Shown here one piece after another: positions 18,410-25,810 of a DNA stretch of 34,190 nt (position 1 is its first letter; each line of letters opens with the position of its first letter). Below the pieces are notes generated by a model, which saw only the letters and a list, made by a program, of their open reading frames with translations, had not been told where the DNA came from and made no database searches. The DNA is from Cryobacterium fucosi (GTDB lineage: Bacteria > Actinomycetota > Actinomycetes > Actinomycetales > Microbacteriaceae): contig NZ_SOHH01000065.1 of the NCBI RefSeq assembly GCF_004403515.1, positions 1 through 34,190 of the forward strand, given 5' to 3'. Position numbers and translations under genes: made by a program.

Positions 18410-18697
18410 TCAGTCCTCCGGCCGGATGATGCGACCGCCGGAAAGCTCGGGGATGTTACCGAAGTCCGACTGCTGCCACAGCGCCATCCGCCTGGCCTCC
18501 TCGTACTTGGCTTCGATGAAGGACTCGAGAACAATGCGCTCGACCCGCCACACTCCGGTGGTGCCGAGCCGGATCGCGGGGAGCTCACCGGTGCGCACCA
18601 GGTCGAACACCTCGGCCGCGGAGAGCGAGAGGACCTCGGCGGTGTCGGCGAGGGTGAGGAAACGGCCCACTGCGGGGGGAGGAACGGAATCGTTCAT
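18410..18697 (-). CDS. small HTH protein, excisionase/MerR-like (BldC-like fold)
   Basis: This is a 95-residue protein. Residues 12-62 form a winged helix-turn-helix of the excisionase/AlpA type: FLTLADTAEVLSLSAAEVFD, then LVRTGELPAIRLGTTGVWRV and a helix VLESFIEAKYEEARR. The tail (QQSDFGNIPELSGGRI) is unusual for the fold. No integrase, recombinase or other mobile-element gene is near, so it is more likely a DNA-binding regulator related to actinobacterial BldC-type proteins than a phage excisionase. The start is set by the ATG at 18697, six bases after a GATAAT -10 element. It is convergent with the Sm-like gene and divergent from the SAF-domain gene, which it might control. Confidence 0.85.
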   Translation of the reverse strand: MNDSVPPPAVGRFLTLADTAEVLSLSAAEVFDLVRTGELPAIRLGTTGVWRVERIVLESFIEAKYEEARRMALWQQSDFGNIPELSGGRIIRPED

Positions 18698-18703
18698 TCT
18701 CCG

Positions 18704-18709
18704 ATTATC
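18704..18709 (-). promoter_or_regulatory. putative -10 of the HTH gene (leaderless)
   Basis: On the minus strand GATAAT ends six bases before the ATG at 18697. A TTGCCC lies 19 bases further upstream and could be a loose -35. Confidence 0.5.
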
Positions 18710-18746
18710 CGCCGTCGGCCCCGGCGGAGGGCAAGCGACGCCCGCC

Positions 18747-18755
18747 TGTGGATAA
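18747..18755 (-). promoter_or_regulatory. second perfect DnaA-box sequence
   Basis: TGTGGATAA again, in the same orientation as the copy at 17568. It lies between the divergent HTH and SAF-domain genes, 50 bases from the HTH start and 74 bases before the SAF start. Confidence 0.55.
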
Positions 18756-18829
18756 CTCGCCCGCGCTCGGGCGGGGACGACGACGATGGATACCGACGAG
18801 ACAGGCTCTCGAGAACGGAGGAACCGGTC

Positions 18830-19462
18830 GTGATCAAGCCGGCGAGCAAGTCCCGTCCGCGATTCTGGTTCGACCCGCGGTTCGCGATCGGCCTGGTGCT
18901 GGTCCTCGCCGCGGTCATCGGCGTCTACTTCGTCGTCGCGGGCAGCGACCGGACAACGGCGGTCTACGCCGCTCGGTCCGCGCTGACCGTCGGTGACCAC
19001 ATCGAGGCCGGCGACCTCGGCGTGTCGCACGTGCGCCTCGACGGCGCCGACGATCTGTACCTGACGCCCAGACGACTCCCGGCAGGGGGCCTGATCGTGA
19101 CCCGCACCATCGCCGCAGGCGAACTCGTCCCCGCCGCGGCCGTCGGGCGGAATTCCGGGGCGGAGCTGACGAGCGTGGTCGTCGAACTGACCAGCACCCT
19201 GGCGGCGGCGATCGGACCGGGCTCGGTGGTCGACGTCTGGTCCGCGCGCCAGACCGACCATGCGAAATTCGCCCCGCCCGTGGTCCTCGTCGGCCAGGCC
19301 GGGGTCGTCCGAATCGTCGAGCCGACGGGCCTCGTGGCAGCGAACGGCCGCCGGTCGGTGGAGGTCCTCGTGCCCAAGTCCAGGGTCGCATCGGTGCTCG
19401 AGGCCATCGCGAACGGTGACGCCATCGCCGTCGTCCCGGTCAACGAGCCGCTCGGGGAATGA
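18830..19462 (+). CDS. SAF-domain membrane protein, CpaB/RcpC-like
   Basis: This 210-residue protein has a basic cytoplasmic head (KPASKSRPRFWFDPR), one membrane segment at about 17-39 and an exported SAF domain (about 45-105: VYAARSALTVGDHIEAGDLG ... GLIVTRTIAAGELVPAAAV). A beta-rich CpaB-type domain follows. CpaB/RcpC proteins belong to Tad (Flp) pilus machines, where they sit in the periplasm near the secretin. Here there is no outer membrane or secretin. The GTG at 18830 is supported by GGAGGA (18817-18822) seven bases upstream. Its stop overlaps the start of the next gene by four bases. The pair without cpaF, pilin or tadB/C genes in view suggests an orphan system or one split across the genome. 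Confidence 0.82.
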   Translation: MIKPASKSRPRFWFDPRFAIGLVLVLAAVIGVYFVVAGSDRTTAVYAARSALTVGDHIEAGDLGVSHVRLDGADDLYLTPRRLPAGGLIVTRTIAAGELVPAAAVGRNSGAELTSVVVELTSTLAAAIGPGSVVDVWSARQTDHAKFAPPVVLVGQAGVVRIVEPTGLVAANGRRSVEVLVPKSRVASVLEAIANGDAIAVVPVNEPLGE

Positions 19463-20778
19463 CGGTGGCCACCCTGGCGCTGGCGTTGCCACGCCGCACC
19501 GAAGATCGTTTGCTGCCTGACATCGTCGAGCACGGCCATGCCATCGTGGCGCGCCCTGCAACCATCCCGGACATCCTCGTCGTGCTCGGCGAGGGTGCTC
19601 CCGACGTCGTCATCGCCGGGGCGGCCCGCGGCACCCTGAGCGCGGGGGTGATCGCGGCCTGCGACGCCAACGGCATCCGGTTGATCGCGCTCGCCGCGAC
19701 GGATGCCGACCGTCGGCACGCGGTCGGACTCGGCCTGTTCGAGGTCCTCGACGCCTCAGCCGACTGGTCCGAGATCGAGGCGCTGATCGTGGGCGCAATC
19801 CTCATCCCGTCACGGATCGGGGACCAGCCGGCATCGGCGGGGGCTCACCGTGCCGGCTCCGGCACCGGTTCCCTGCGCACCGGATCAGTGCGCACCGGAT
19901 CAGTGCGCACCGGATCAGTGATCGCCGTCTGGGGTCCCGCCGGATCCCCGGGCCGAACCACCCTGGCGATCAACATCGCGGCGGAGATCGCCGCTGCGGG
20001 GCACACCGTCGCGCTCGCCGACATCGACACCTACAGCGGTTCGGTCGCGCCCAGTCTCGGGATGCTCGATGAGGCGCCGGGGTTCGCGGCGGCGTGCCGG
20101 CTGGCCGGTTCGGACAGTCTCACCCGCTCGGAACTGGAGCGCATCGCGCAACGGTACGCCTCGCCCTCCGGCGCATTCTGGGTTCTCACCGGCATCGGCA
20201 GGCCGTCGCGCTGGCCGGAACTCTCGAGCGAGCGGGTCACCCGCACCATTGACGCGCTCCGGCACTGGGTGGACTACGTCGTGCTCGACACGGGCTTCAG
20301 CCTGGAAAGCGACGAGGAGATCTCGAGCGACCTGTTCGCGCCGCGGCGCAATGCCGCCACCCTGACCGGGCTGCGGGAGTGCGATCACGTCATCGCCTGC
20401 GGGCTGGCTGACCCGGTCGGGATGGCCCGGTTCCTGCGGGCCTGGGTCGACCTCGCCGACTTGATCACGACCGACCGGGTGAGCGTCGTGATGAATCGGG
20501 TTCGCTCCAGTGCGGTCGGCCTCGACCCAGGAGGGCAGGTGGTGCAGGCGCTGCGGCGGTTCGGCGGCATCGAATCGGCGGTCCTGGTGCCGCAGGACCA
20601 GCCGGGGGCGGATGCGGCGGTCCTCGCCGGGCGCACCCTGCGCGACGCCGCGCCGAAGTCGCCGGCGCGGGTGCGCATCCGCAGATTCGTGCGTGCGGAA
20701 CTCCTGCCCGTGCCGGACCAGGCTCCCGCCCGTCGTCGCCCATGGGTCTGGTGGCGCAGGGCGGCGACCGCGGGCTAA
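19459..20778 (+). CDS. CpaE/TadZ-like protein with MinD/ParA-type ATPase domain
   Basis: This is a 439-residue protein. Residues 1-120 resemble a degenerate receiver-like domain (LVVLGEGAPDVVIAG, GIRLIALAATDADR) as in TadZ/CpaE. A linker with three RTGSV repeats (140-154) leads to a deviant Walker A, GPAGSPGRTT (159-168). The usual P-loop lysine position is R166, and a ParA-type signature lysine is absent. LADIDTYSG (186-194) follows as Walker A-prime and VVLDTGFSLESDEE as the Walker B region. TadZ proteins localise Tad machinery at the pole, and many have altered P-loops, so ATPase activity is doubtful. It is translationally coupled to the CpaB-like gene (ATGA overlap). Confidence 0.82.
   Translation: MTVATLALALPRRTEDRLLPDIVEHGHAIVARPATIPDILVVLGEGAPDVVIAGAARGTLSAGVIAACDANGIRLIALAATDADRRHAVGLGLFEVLDASADWSEIEALIVGAILIPSRIGDQPASAGAHRAGSGTGSLRTGSVRTGSVRTGSVIAVWGPAGSPGRTTLAINIAAEIAAAGHTVALADIDTYSGSVAPSLGMLDEAPGFAAACRLAGSDSLTRSELERIAQRYASPSGAFWVLTGIGRPSRWPELSSERVTRTIDALRHWVDYVVLDTGFSLESDEEISSDLFAPRRNAATLTGLRECDHVIACGLADPVGMARFLRAWVDLADLITTDRVSVVMNRVRSSAVGLDPGGQVVQALRRFGGIESAVLVPQDQPGADAAVLAGRTLRDAAPKSPARVRIRRFVRAELLPVPDQAPARRRPWVWWRRAATAG
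19873..19917 (+). repeat. 15-bp tandem repeat in the CpaE-like gene
   Basis: Three units of GTGCGCACCGGATCA (the first begins CTG) encode RTGSV repeats in the linker just before the ATPase domain. It has the same 15-bp period as the repeat in the Sm-like gene but a different sequence. Confidence 0.9.
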
Positions 20779-20817
20779 CGCGGCACGGGGGCACTCCCTC
20801 CTGATCGGTCCTCCGGT

Positions 20818-22536
20818 TCAGTCCTGCAGGGGGATCACGTCGATCCGGGACCCGGGACCGGTCACGACGAGCACCCGTTTACCGGTCACGCCATGGAGCG
20901 CGTCGACCAGCTGTTGGGCGGTGGGGCCGGCGGGATCGGTGCCCGCCGGCTCGGCGCCGACGGACCGCCGCCAGACCGTGACCGCGGCCCCGGTGGCGTC
21001 GGCCACGGCCCGGGTGAGCGGTTCCGGGTCCGCACCGGTGACGAGGGTCACGCGAGCGATGGTGCGTTCCCTGCCGGGCGCCGCGGTGATCGCGGACCGG
21101 TCGTGCCTCCAGACGGCGAAGTGATAGCCGGCGGCGAGGCCGGTCGCGACCAGAAGTCCGAGGGGCGCGCGCACCCGGTCGACCAGGCTCTGGCCGGTCG
21201 CGTCGCCGAGCGCGAACTCGAAGAGGCGATAGCCGATGACCAGGAGGGTGATGATCGCCACCACGGCGCTGAGGCCGAAGACCAGGACAAGGTAGACCCG
21301 CCGCCCGGTGGCGCCGACCTGGACCGCGTCGACGGGCCTCGTCGGCTTCCAGGCCGCCCACCAGACGGGGCCTCCCACGACGAGGGCGCTGATCCCGCCG
21401 AGCAGGAGCGAACGGGTGTCCGACCCGGCGAGCGTCACCGTGGTGGCGGCGAGGATCGAGTTCACGATCACGCCGAGTCCGGAAGCCGCCGCGACGAGAC
21501 CGACACCGCTCGTCACGACACCGACGGCCAGCCGGGTCTGGTCCGACCTTGTCACCGCCAGGCCCCGGTGGTATCGCCAGACCAGGGCTCCGACCGCCGC
21601 CGCCGCCAGCGCCGCGCCCAGGGGATCCAGGATCTGGGCGACAGGGACGGAGCGGTCGAATGCCAGTTTCAGCAGGCTGAACAACGCCGTCCCGGCCCCG
21701 CCGAGGCTCAGGACCGTCGCCCCGGCCACCCCGGCGGCAACCAGGGCCACGTCGGCGAGGCCACCGCGCAGGGTGCGGGCGCGGTCCGCGAACCAATGCC
21801 ACCACCAGACGGCCGCCCCTCCGGCGAACCAGATGAGCGCCTGGAGGGTCAGGCGCCACCACGGGTCGCCGACGACGACGCTCGGCGCGAAACCATCGAT
21901 CGCCGCGTCGGCCAGGGAACCGATCGCCGTGACGAGCCCGCCCACCCCGACCACGAGACCGAACACCGAGCCGAGGATGGGCGCCACGGTGACGAGGCGG
22001 CTCGGTCTCTTCCGGTCGTGCCGGGACATCCACCGGTGCCAGGACCACACTCCGGCCCAGACGACGCCGGTCGCGAAGGTGCGGGGCTGCCAGTCGCTGC
22101 GGACCAGGGCGGCCGCGGTGGTGAGCAGCGTCGCGGATGCCGTCACGAGGGCGACCGTGGACATCCCGGCCAGATAGAGGCCCCAGGCCAGCGAGGACCG
22201 TTCGTCCTGCCCCATCCGTCGCCAGAGCAGCCACCAGAGCACCGTGGCGAACGGGCCGGCGATGAGGGTGAACGCGAGCGAACGGGCCAGGCCGGTGACA
22301 TCGCTGGAGGCCAGAGCATTGCCCGCGTCGAGCAGTCGCCCGAGCAGCCCGCTCAACCCGATGGCGGCGATCACGACCAGGGCGAACAGGAGCGTGAACA
22401 GGATGATCCGGCGAACGGTGGGCAGGACCCTGGTCGGGCTGTCACTCGGACCGGCCGTCCTGTGGGCCGCAATCACGATGCCGGCTATCCCGCCGCCGAT
22501 GATGAGGATCACAACCAGTAGCACCAGGCTGACCAT
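20818..22536 (-). CDS. large repetitive membrane protein (DUF5671-like)
   Basis: This 572-residue protein is mostly hydrophobic helices, perhaps 16-18, ending in a soluble domain (about 483-572). A Trp/His/Arg-rich cap recurs after each helix group: WWLLWRR (101-107), VWSWHRWM (163-170), VWWWHWFA (243-250), LVWRYHRG (318-325), VWWAAWKP (391-398) and FAVWRHDR (473-480). This gives six modules of about 63-83 residues. The layout is like proteins carrying DUF5671; the name is given with reservation. No transporter or enzyme motif is evident. The ATG at 22536 overlaps the stop of the upstream NTF2-like gene by one base (TGATG); a GTG one codon earlier would overlap by four. The two genes probably form an operon. 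Confidence 0.75.
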   Translation of the reverse strand: MVSLVLLVVILIIGGGIAGIVIAAHRTAGPSDSPTRVLPTVRRIILFTLLFALVVIAAIGLSGLLGRLLDAGNALASSDVTGLARSLAFTLIAGPFATVLWWLLWRRMGQDERSSLAWGLYLAGMSTVALVTASATLLTTAAALVRSDWQPRTFATGVVWAGVWSWHRWMSRHDRKRPSRLVTVAPILGSVFGLVVGVGGLVTAIGSLADAAIDGFAPSVVVGDPWWRLTLQALIWFAGGAAVWWWHWFADRARTLRGGLADVALVAAGVAGATVLSLGGAGTALFSLLKLAFDRSVPVAQILDPLGAALAAAAVGALVWRYHRGLAVTRSDQTRLAVGVVTSGVGLVAAASGLGVIVNSILAATTVTLAGSDTRSLLLGGISALVVGGPVWWAAWKPTRPVDAVQVGATGRRVYLVLVFGLSAVVAIITLLVIGYRLFEFALGDATGQSLVDRVRAPLGLLVATGLAAGYHFAVWRHDRSAITAAPGRERTIARVTLVTGADPEPLTRAVADATGAAVTVWRRSVGAEPAGTDPAGPTAQQLVDALHGVTGKRVLVVTGPGSRIDVIPLQD

Positions 22537-23000
22537 CACGACGTCGCCTTCGGGTTCGGGCAGATCGTGAGTTGCCAGGGCGCACCGTCGATGCGCCACC
22601 GGCCGTCCACCTTGACCAGGTCGAAGACATCCTCGTTCTCGTATTCGCTCGTCCCGAACGGCCCGTTGTCGGTCGAGGTGACGATCGAAACCCTGACGTC
22701 GGCCGAGTTCTCGCGCAGGGTGGTCGACACCAGGGTGAGCCGGATGCCGTCCAGCGGGCCGGGGTCGATCGTGTCGCAATTGTCGAGCGTGGCCTCGGTG
22801 AGGTACCCGGCGGCAGTCTGCTCGTCGCCGGCGAGGACGGCCGCGGCGTAGAGCTGCACCACGCCCTCCGGCGTGTCGGGGTCCAGCGGTGCAGGCTCCC
22901 CGCGGGTGAACACGACGACGAGGGCCACGATGACGAGGGCGGCGATGACGCCGAGGATGACAATGAGGGGCCGATCGGGCTTTCCTGGTGTTGCTCTCAT
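22536..23000 (-). CDS. single-pass membrane protein with NTF2-like exported domain
   Basis: This is a 154-residue protein. A basic head (MRATPGKPDRP) is followed by one membrane segment (about 12-33) and an exported alpha/beta domain that begins DTPEGVVQLYAAAVLAGDEQ and ends VDGRWRIDGAPWQL. Such a start and end are typical of NTF2/SnoaL-like or DUF4878-like domains of actinobacterial exported proteins. Two cysteines (DNCDT and TICPN) could pair outside the cell. The ATG at 23000 is preferred because it opens right before the membrane segment; an ATG 12 codons upstream lies beyond a CATGCT that could be its -10. It probably works with the repetitive membrane protein. Function unknown. Confidence 0.75.
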   Translation of the reverse strand: MRATPGKPDRPLIVILGVIAALVIVALVVVFTRGEPAPLDPDTPEGVVQLYAAAVLAGDEQTAAGYLTEATLDNCDTIDPGPLDGIRLTLVSTTLRENSADVRVSIVTSTDNGPFGTSEYENEDVFDLVKVDGRWRIDGAPWQLTICPNPKATS

Positions 23001-23088
23001 CTGCACAGCATGGCCCAATCGCCACTCCGGCACCATCGACCGGGCCCCGCCCGGCTGGATTGGTGAGTGCGGCAGGCAGCGGGGGACC

Positions 23089-23094
23089 TAGGCT
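23089..23094 (+). promoter_or_regulatory. putative -10 of the PdtaS-like kinase gene (leaderless)
   Basis: TAGGCT ends seven bases before the GTG at 23102, leaving no room for a ribosome-binding site. Confidence 0.5.
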
Positions 23095-23101
23095 GTTGAC
23101 C

Positions 23102-24595
23102 GTGTCAACGCTCAGTGATCTCGTACTTGCCCAAGGCCGCAGCAGTGCCGAAGATGTGGACTGGCTCCACATGCTCGTCGCGGATGCCCAGCTCCTCGCG
23201 GACCTGGCCTTCGCCGACATCGTCGTGTGGGTGCCCAGCACCGCCGGCAGTTTCGTCGCGGTCGCGCACGCCCGTCCGTCGAGCGCCGCCACACTGTTCT
23301 ACCGCGACTTCGTGGGCCAGGGGATCAAGGGTGAATGGCGCCAGCAGGTCACCGAAGCCTTCGACACGGCGAAGATCGTCGACACGACGGCCCCCGACTG
23401 GTACGAGGAAACCCCCACCCGGGTGCGGGCCATTCCCGTGATGCGGCGACTCAGCTCCACCGGCTCGAAGATCGCGGCCGCGCCGGTGGCGGTGCTCACC
23501 CGGCACACCAACCTGAGTGAGGCGCGCACGCCCAGCCGACAGGAGCTCACCTTCAACGACTGCGCCAACGATCTGTTCGCCATGATCGCGTCGGGCGACT
23601 TCCCCGACCTGGGCGCCCCCACGGGGCCGCGGCGCGGCGCCCCGCGCGCCTCGGACGGCCTGATCCGGCTCGACGTGGACGGCGTGACCACGTTCGCGAG
23701 CCCCAACGCGCTGTCGGCGTTCAACCGGATGGGATTCATCGACGAGCTCGAGGGCGAATCGCTCGCCGAGGTGACCACGAGCCTGCTCACCGGAACGATG
23801 GTCGTCGACGAGTCGCTGCCGCTGGTCGTGACCGGCCGGGCGCCGTGGCGCACCGACGTCGAGGCGCGCGGCGTGACGGTGTCGCTGCGGGCCGTCCCCA
23901 TCCGCAACCGGGGTGAACGGATCGGCGCGATCGTGCTCTGCCGGGACGTCACCGAGCTCCGGCACCAGGAGCGCGAGCTGATCACGAAGGATGCGACCAT
24001 CCGGGAGATCCACCACCGGGTGAAGAACAACCTCCAGACCGTGGCGTCGCTGTTGCGGATCCAGGCCAGACGCACGCACTCGGATACCGCGCGGGAAGCA
24101 CTCAACCAGGCCATGCGCCGGGTCGCGGCCATCGCCGTCGTGCACGACACGCTGTCGGAAGGACTCAACCAGCAGGTCGACTTCGACGTCGTCTTCGACC
24201 GGGTGCTGCTGCTGATCGCGGAGGTCGCATCCGCCCACAACACCACGGCGCATCCGAAGTCGTCCGGAAGCTTCGGGATCCTCCCCAGCGCCTTCGCCAC
24301 CCCGCTCGCGCTCGCGCTGACCGAACTCGTGACCAATGCGGTCGAACACGGCCTGGCCGGGCGCGAGGGCGAGGTTTCAATCGAGGCCGAGCGCAACGAG
24401 GAGACGCTCACCGTGCGGGTGCGGGACAACGGCTCCGGCCTGCCGGAGGGCAAGGTCGGGTCGGGCCTCGGCACCCAGATCGTTCGAACCCTGATTCAGG
24501 GCGAACTGAGCGGCAGCATAGACTGGCACACCATGATGGGCAGCGGCACCGAGGTCACGATCGAGATCCCCCTGCGCTATATGCGAGAGTCCTGA
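23102..24595 (+). CDS. pdtaS: PdtaS-type cytosolic sensor histidine kinase
   Basis: This 497-residue kinase has no membrane segment. Order: GAF-like N-terminal domain (about 1-165), PAS-like domain (about 180-290, ending AIVLCRDVTELRHQE), HisKA_2 dimerisation helix with the phospho-acceptor in EIHHRVKNNLQT (H305, preceded by H304), and a HATPase domain with N-box ALTELVTNAVEHGLAG, DNGSGLPEG and GLGTQIVRTLIQG. This matches PdtaS of M. tuberculosis, whose partner PdtaR is an ANTAR-type RNA-binding antiterminator; no pdtaR is in the window. Position next to whiB1 is conserved with Rv3220c-Rv3219. The GTG at 23102 is chosen because the family start SDLVLAQG lies just behind it; a longer frame upstream is unlikely. 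Confidence 0.92.
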   Translation: MSTLSDLVLAQGRSSAEDVDWLHMLVADAQLLADLAFADIVVWVPSTAGSFVAVAHARPSSAATLFYRDFVGQGIKGEWRQQVTEAFDTAKIVDTTAPDWYEETPTRVRAIPVMRRLSSTGSKIAAAPVAVLTRHTNLSEARTPSRQELTFNDCANDLFAMIASGDFPDLGAPTGPRRGAPRASDGLIRLDVDGVTTFASPNALSAFNRMGFIDELEGESLAEVTTSLLTGTMVVDESLPLVVTGRAPWRTDVEARGVTVSLRAVPIRNRGERIGAIVLCRDVTELRHQERELITKDATIREIHHRVKNNLQTVASLLRIQARRTHSDTAREALNQAMRRVAAIAVVHDTLSEGLNQQVDFDVVFDRVLLLIAEVASAHNTTAHPKSSGSFGILPSAFATPLALALTELVTNAVEHGLAGREGEVSIEAERNEETLTVRVRDNGSGLPEGKVGSGLGTQIVRTLIQGELSGSIDWHTMMGSGTEVTIEIPLRYMRES

Positions 24596-24625
24596 CACGA
24601 CGCTGCGCGTCGTGTCAGAACTCTC
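24585..24625 (+). terminator. hairpin terminator overlapping the end of the kinase gene
   Basis: An 18-bp stem with one mismatch (24585-24602 with 24608-24625) has a five-base loop CTGCG. The kinase stop codon (24593-24595) lies inside the left arm. No T tract follows. It stands between two convergent genes and could act on both. Confidence 0.75.
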
Positions 24626-24734
24626 GAAAGGCGGCAGCCCGACGGCTGGTGCCTCGAAGGTCCGCGCCCCGTCAGTGAGTGACTGCGCGTCGTTTCTGGA
24701 CTCGCGAAAGGCGGCAGCCCGAAGGCCGGTGCCT
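24603..24734. repeat. 52-bp imperfect direct repeat, period 80
   Basis: 24603-24654 and 24683-24734 align without gaps and share about 46 of 52 bases, including GAAAGGCGGCAGCCCGA. The first copy starts in the loop of the terminator hairpin and keeps its right arm. In the second copy the arm has decayed, so no full hairpin forms. The repeat fills the 154-base gap between the kinase and whiB1 stops. Confidence 0.85.
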
Positions 24735-24749
24735 TGGGGCTGGTGCCTG

Positions 24750-24998
24750 CTAGGAGGCGCGGCGGGCGCGGGCGGCGCGACGCTTGAGGGCGCGTCGCTC
24801 GTCTTCGCTGAGCCCACCCCAGACACCCGAGTCCTGGCCGGTCTCAAGCGCGTACTGCAGGCAGACCTCGGTCACATTACAACGGGCGCACACGGACTTC
24901 GCCTTCTCGATCTGGTCCACAGCGGGGCCAGTGTTGCCAACCGGAAAGAAGAGTTCCGGGTCGGCGGTGAGGCAGGCAGCTTTGTCGCGCCAGTCCAT
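24750..24998 (-). CDS. whiB1: WhiB1-type iron-sulfur transcriptional regulator
   Basis: This 82-residue protein has the four cluster-binding cysteines at C9, C37, C40 and C46, exactly the WhiB1 numbering. It also has the GVWGG turn (58-62) and a basic C-terminal DNA-binding tail (ALKRRAARARRAS). The start MDWRDKAACL is that of WhiB1. In M. tuberculosis WhiB1 binds a 4Fe-4S cluster, reacts with nitric oxide, and partners the primary sigma factor. The ATG at 24998 has a good Shine-Dalgarno (AAGGAG, 25006-25011, spacing seven); the 34 codons open upstream are untranslated leader. It is convergent with the PdtaS-like kinase, as in M. tuberculosis. Confidence 0.95.
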   Translation of the reverse strand: MDWRDKAACLTADPELFFPVGNTGPAVDQIEKAKSVCARCNVTEVCLQYALETGQDSGVWGGLSEDERRALKRRAARARRAS

Positions 24999-25005
24999 AG
25001 GGGTG

Positions 25006-25011
25006 CTCCTT
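25006..25011 (-). promoter_or_regulatory. Shine-Dalgarno that fixes the whiB1 start
   Basis: AAGGAG on the minus strand, seven bases before the ATG at 24998. Confidence 0.8.
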
Positions 25012-25094
25012 GATTGCGGGGATGCCTGGCCGATTGGCCGAAGATGATGAGGCTGCCGGTTGCAGGAAGGTAACGGATCTGCAGAATGAGACCT

Positions 25095-25117
25095 GCTCAC
25101 GTCCCTGTGAGCGTCAA
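25095..25117 (-). promoter_or_regulatory. possible whiB1 promoter/operator: TTGACG next to an inverted repeat
   Basis: On the minus strand TTGACG (25117-25112) could be a -35 element. Right behind it lies the inverted repeat GCTCAC-N6-GTGAGC (25095-25112). A -10 at normal spacing is not evident, so this is tentative. The 183-base gap 24999-25181 otherwise holds an unusually AT-rich stretch (25127-25181) and a CATAAT (25138-25143) that may serve the divergent gene. Confidence 0.35.
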
Positions 25118-25181
25118 CCGGGCCTCAAATATGGTCGCATAATGGTGGAGTCAAATCAATAGTTTTGTATGGGATATCTCT

Positions 25182-25649
25182 GTGAATGAACGCTCTGACC
25201 GCCATTCGGACGGTAAAGGCGCCCCTGGAGCGTCATTTCGGCCCCGCGCGCTGCTCCTCCTCGCCACCCTCCTCGCCGCGGAGGCTGCCCTCCTCTGGGC
25301 GGCGGCCGCCTGGCTCGTGCTCGAGTTGATCATGGCGACCCCTGTCTCCCTGGCGAGCGCTCTCGCGATCCTGGTGCTCGTGCTCATCGCCGCGGCCTGG
25401 GTCACCGCGATCGCAATCAATTCGCTGCGCCGGCGCACCTGGATCCGCGGCGCGGCCGTCACCTGGCAGCTGGTGCAGATCGCCGTTGCGGTGGGCTGTT
25501 TTCAGGGCCTCTACGCCCGGGCCGATCTCGGCTGGGCGCTGCTCCTGCCGTCACTGGCCGTGCTGGCCCTGTTGTTCATGCCGCGAGTGATCGCCGCGAC
25601 GACGTCCGCGCCGGGCGGGGACGACGCCACCGGCACCCAGCGCGGATAG
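25182..25649 (+). CDS. small four-helix membrane protein of unknown function
   Basis: This 155-residue protein has a hydrophilic head of about 22 residues, then four hydrophobic helices at about 23-48, 55-78, 88-108 and 114-134, and a Gly/Asp/Thr-rich cytoplasmic tail. A basic loop ([10 protein letters not shown]) between helices two and three sets the topology with both ends inside. No family is recognised, though small proteins of this type often lie beside whiB1 in actinobacteria. The GTG at 25182 gives a head with typical polarity; an ATG one codon later (GTGAATG) is out of frame. No Shine-Dalgarno is visible. Confidence 0.7.
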   Translation: MNERSDRHSDGKGAPGASFRPRALLLLATLLAAEAALLWAAAAWLVLELIMATPVSLASALAILVLVLIAAAWVTAIAINSLRRRTWIRGAAVTWQLVQIAVAVGCFQGLYARADLGWALLLPSLAVLALLFMPRVIAATTSAPGGDDATGTQRG

Positions 25650-25810
25650 CCGCAAGCGGCCCGGGCAAGCCCTGGTCGCGCGGTGTGCGGCCCTGGGCGT
25701 GCCGAACGCCCGCCTGCACGATTGACGTCACCCGGCGTCACAGGAAGCGTCGAGGCGTCGTACGGCCGGTGTTGCGCGCCGGCGCCGGGCCGTCGAGGTC
25801 CGGCTCGGAC

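Noticed and set aside
18410..18697. Phage excisionase and an integrated element
   Set aside because: No integrase, attachment repeats or other phage genes are nearby, and the gene lies among chromosomal genes with normal composition.
25095..25112. CRP-type operator at whiB1 (M. tuberculosis whiB1 is CRP-controlled)
   Set aside because: The half-sites are in the opposite order (GCTCAC first, then GTGAGC); the CRP pattern needs GTGA-N6-TCAC.
25650..25810. tRNA or small RNA gene in the gap before bcp
   Set aside because: No cloverleaf, CCA end or T-loop consensus (GTTCGANTC) with matching stems could be found.
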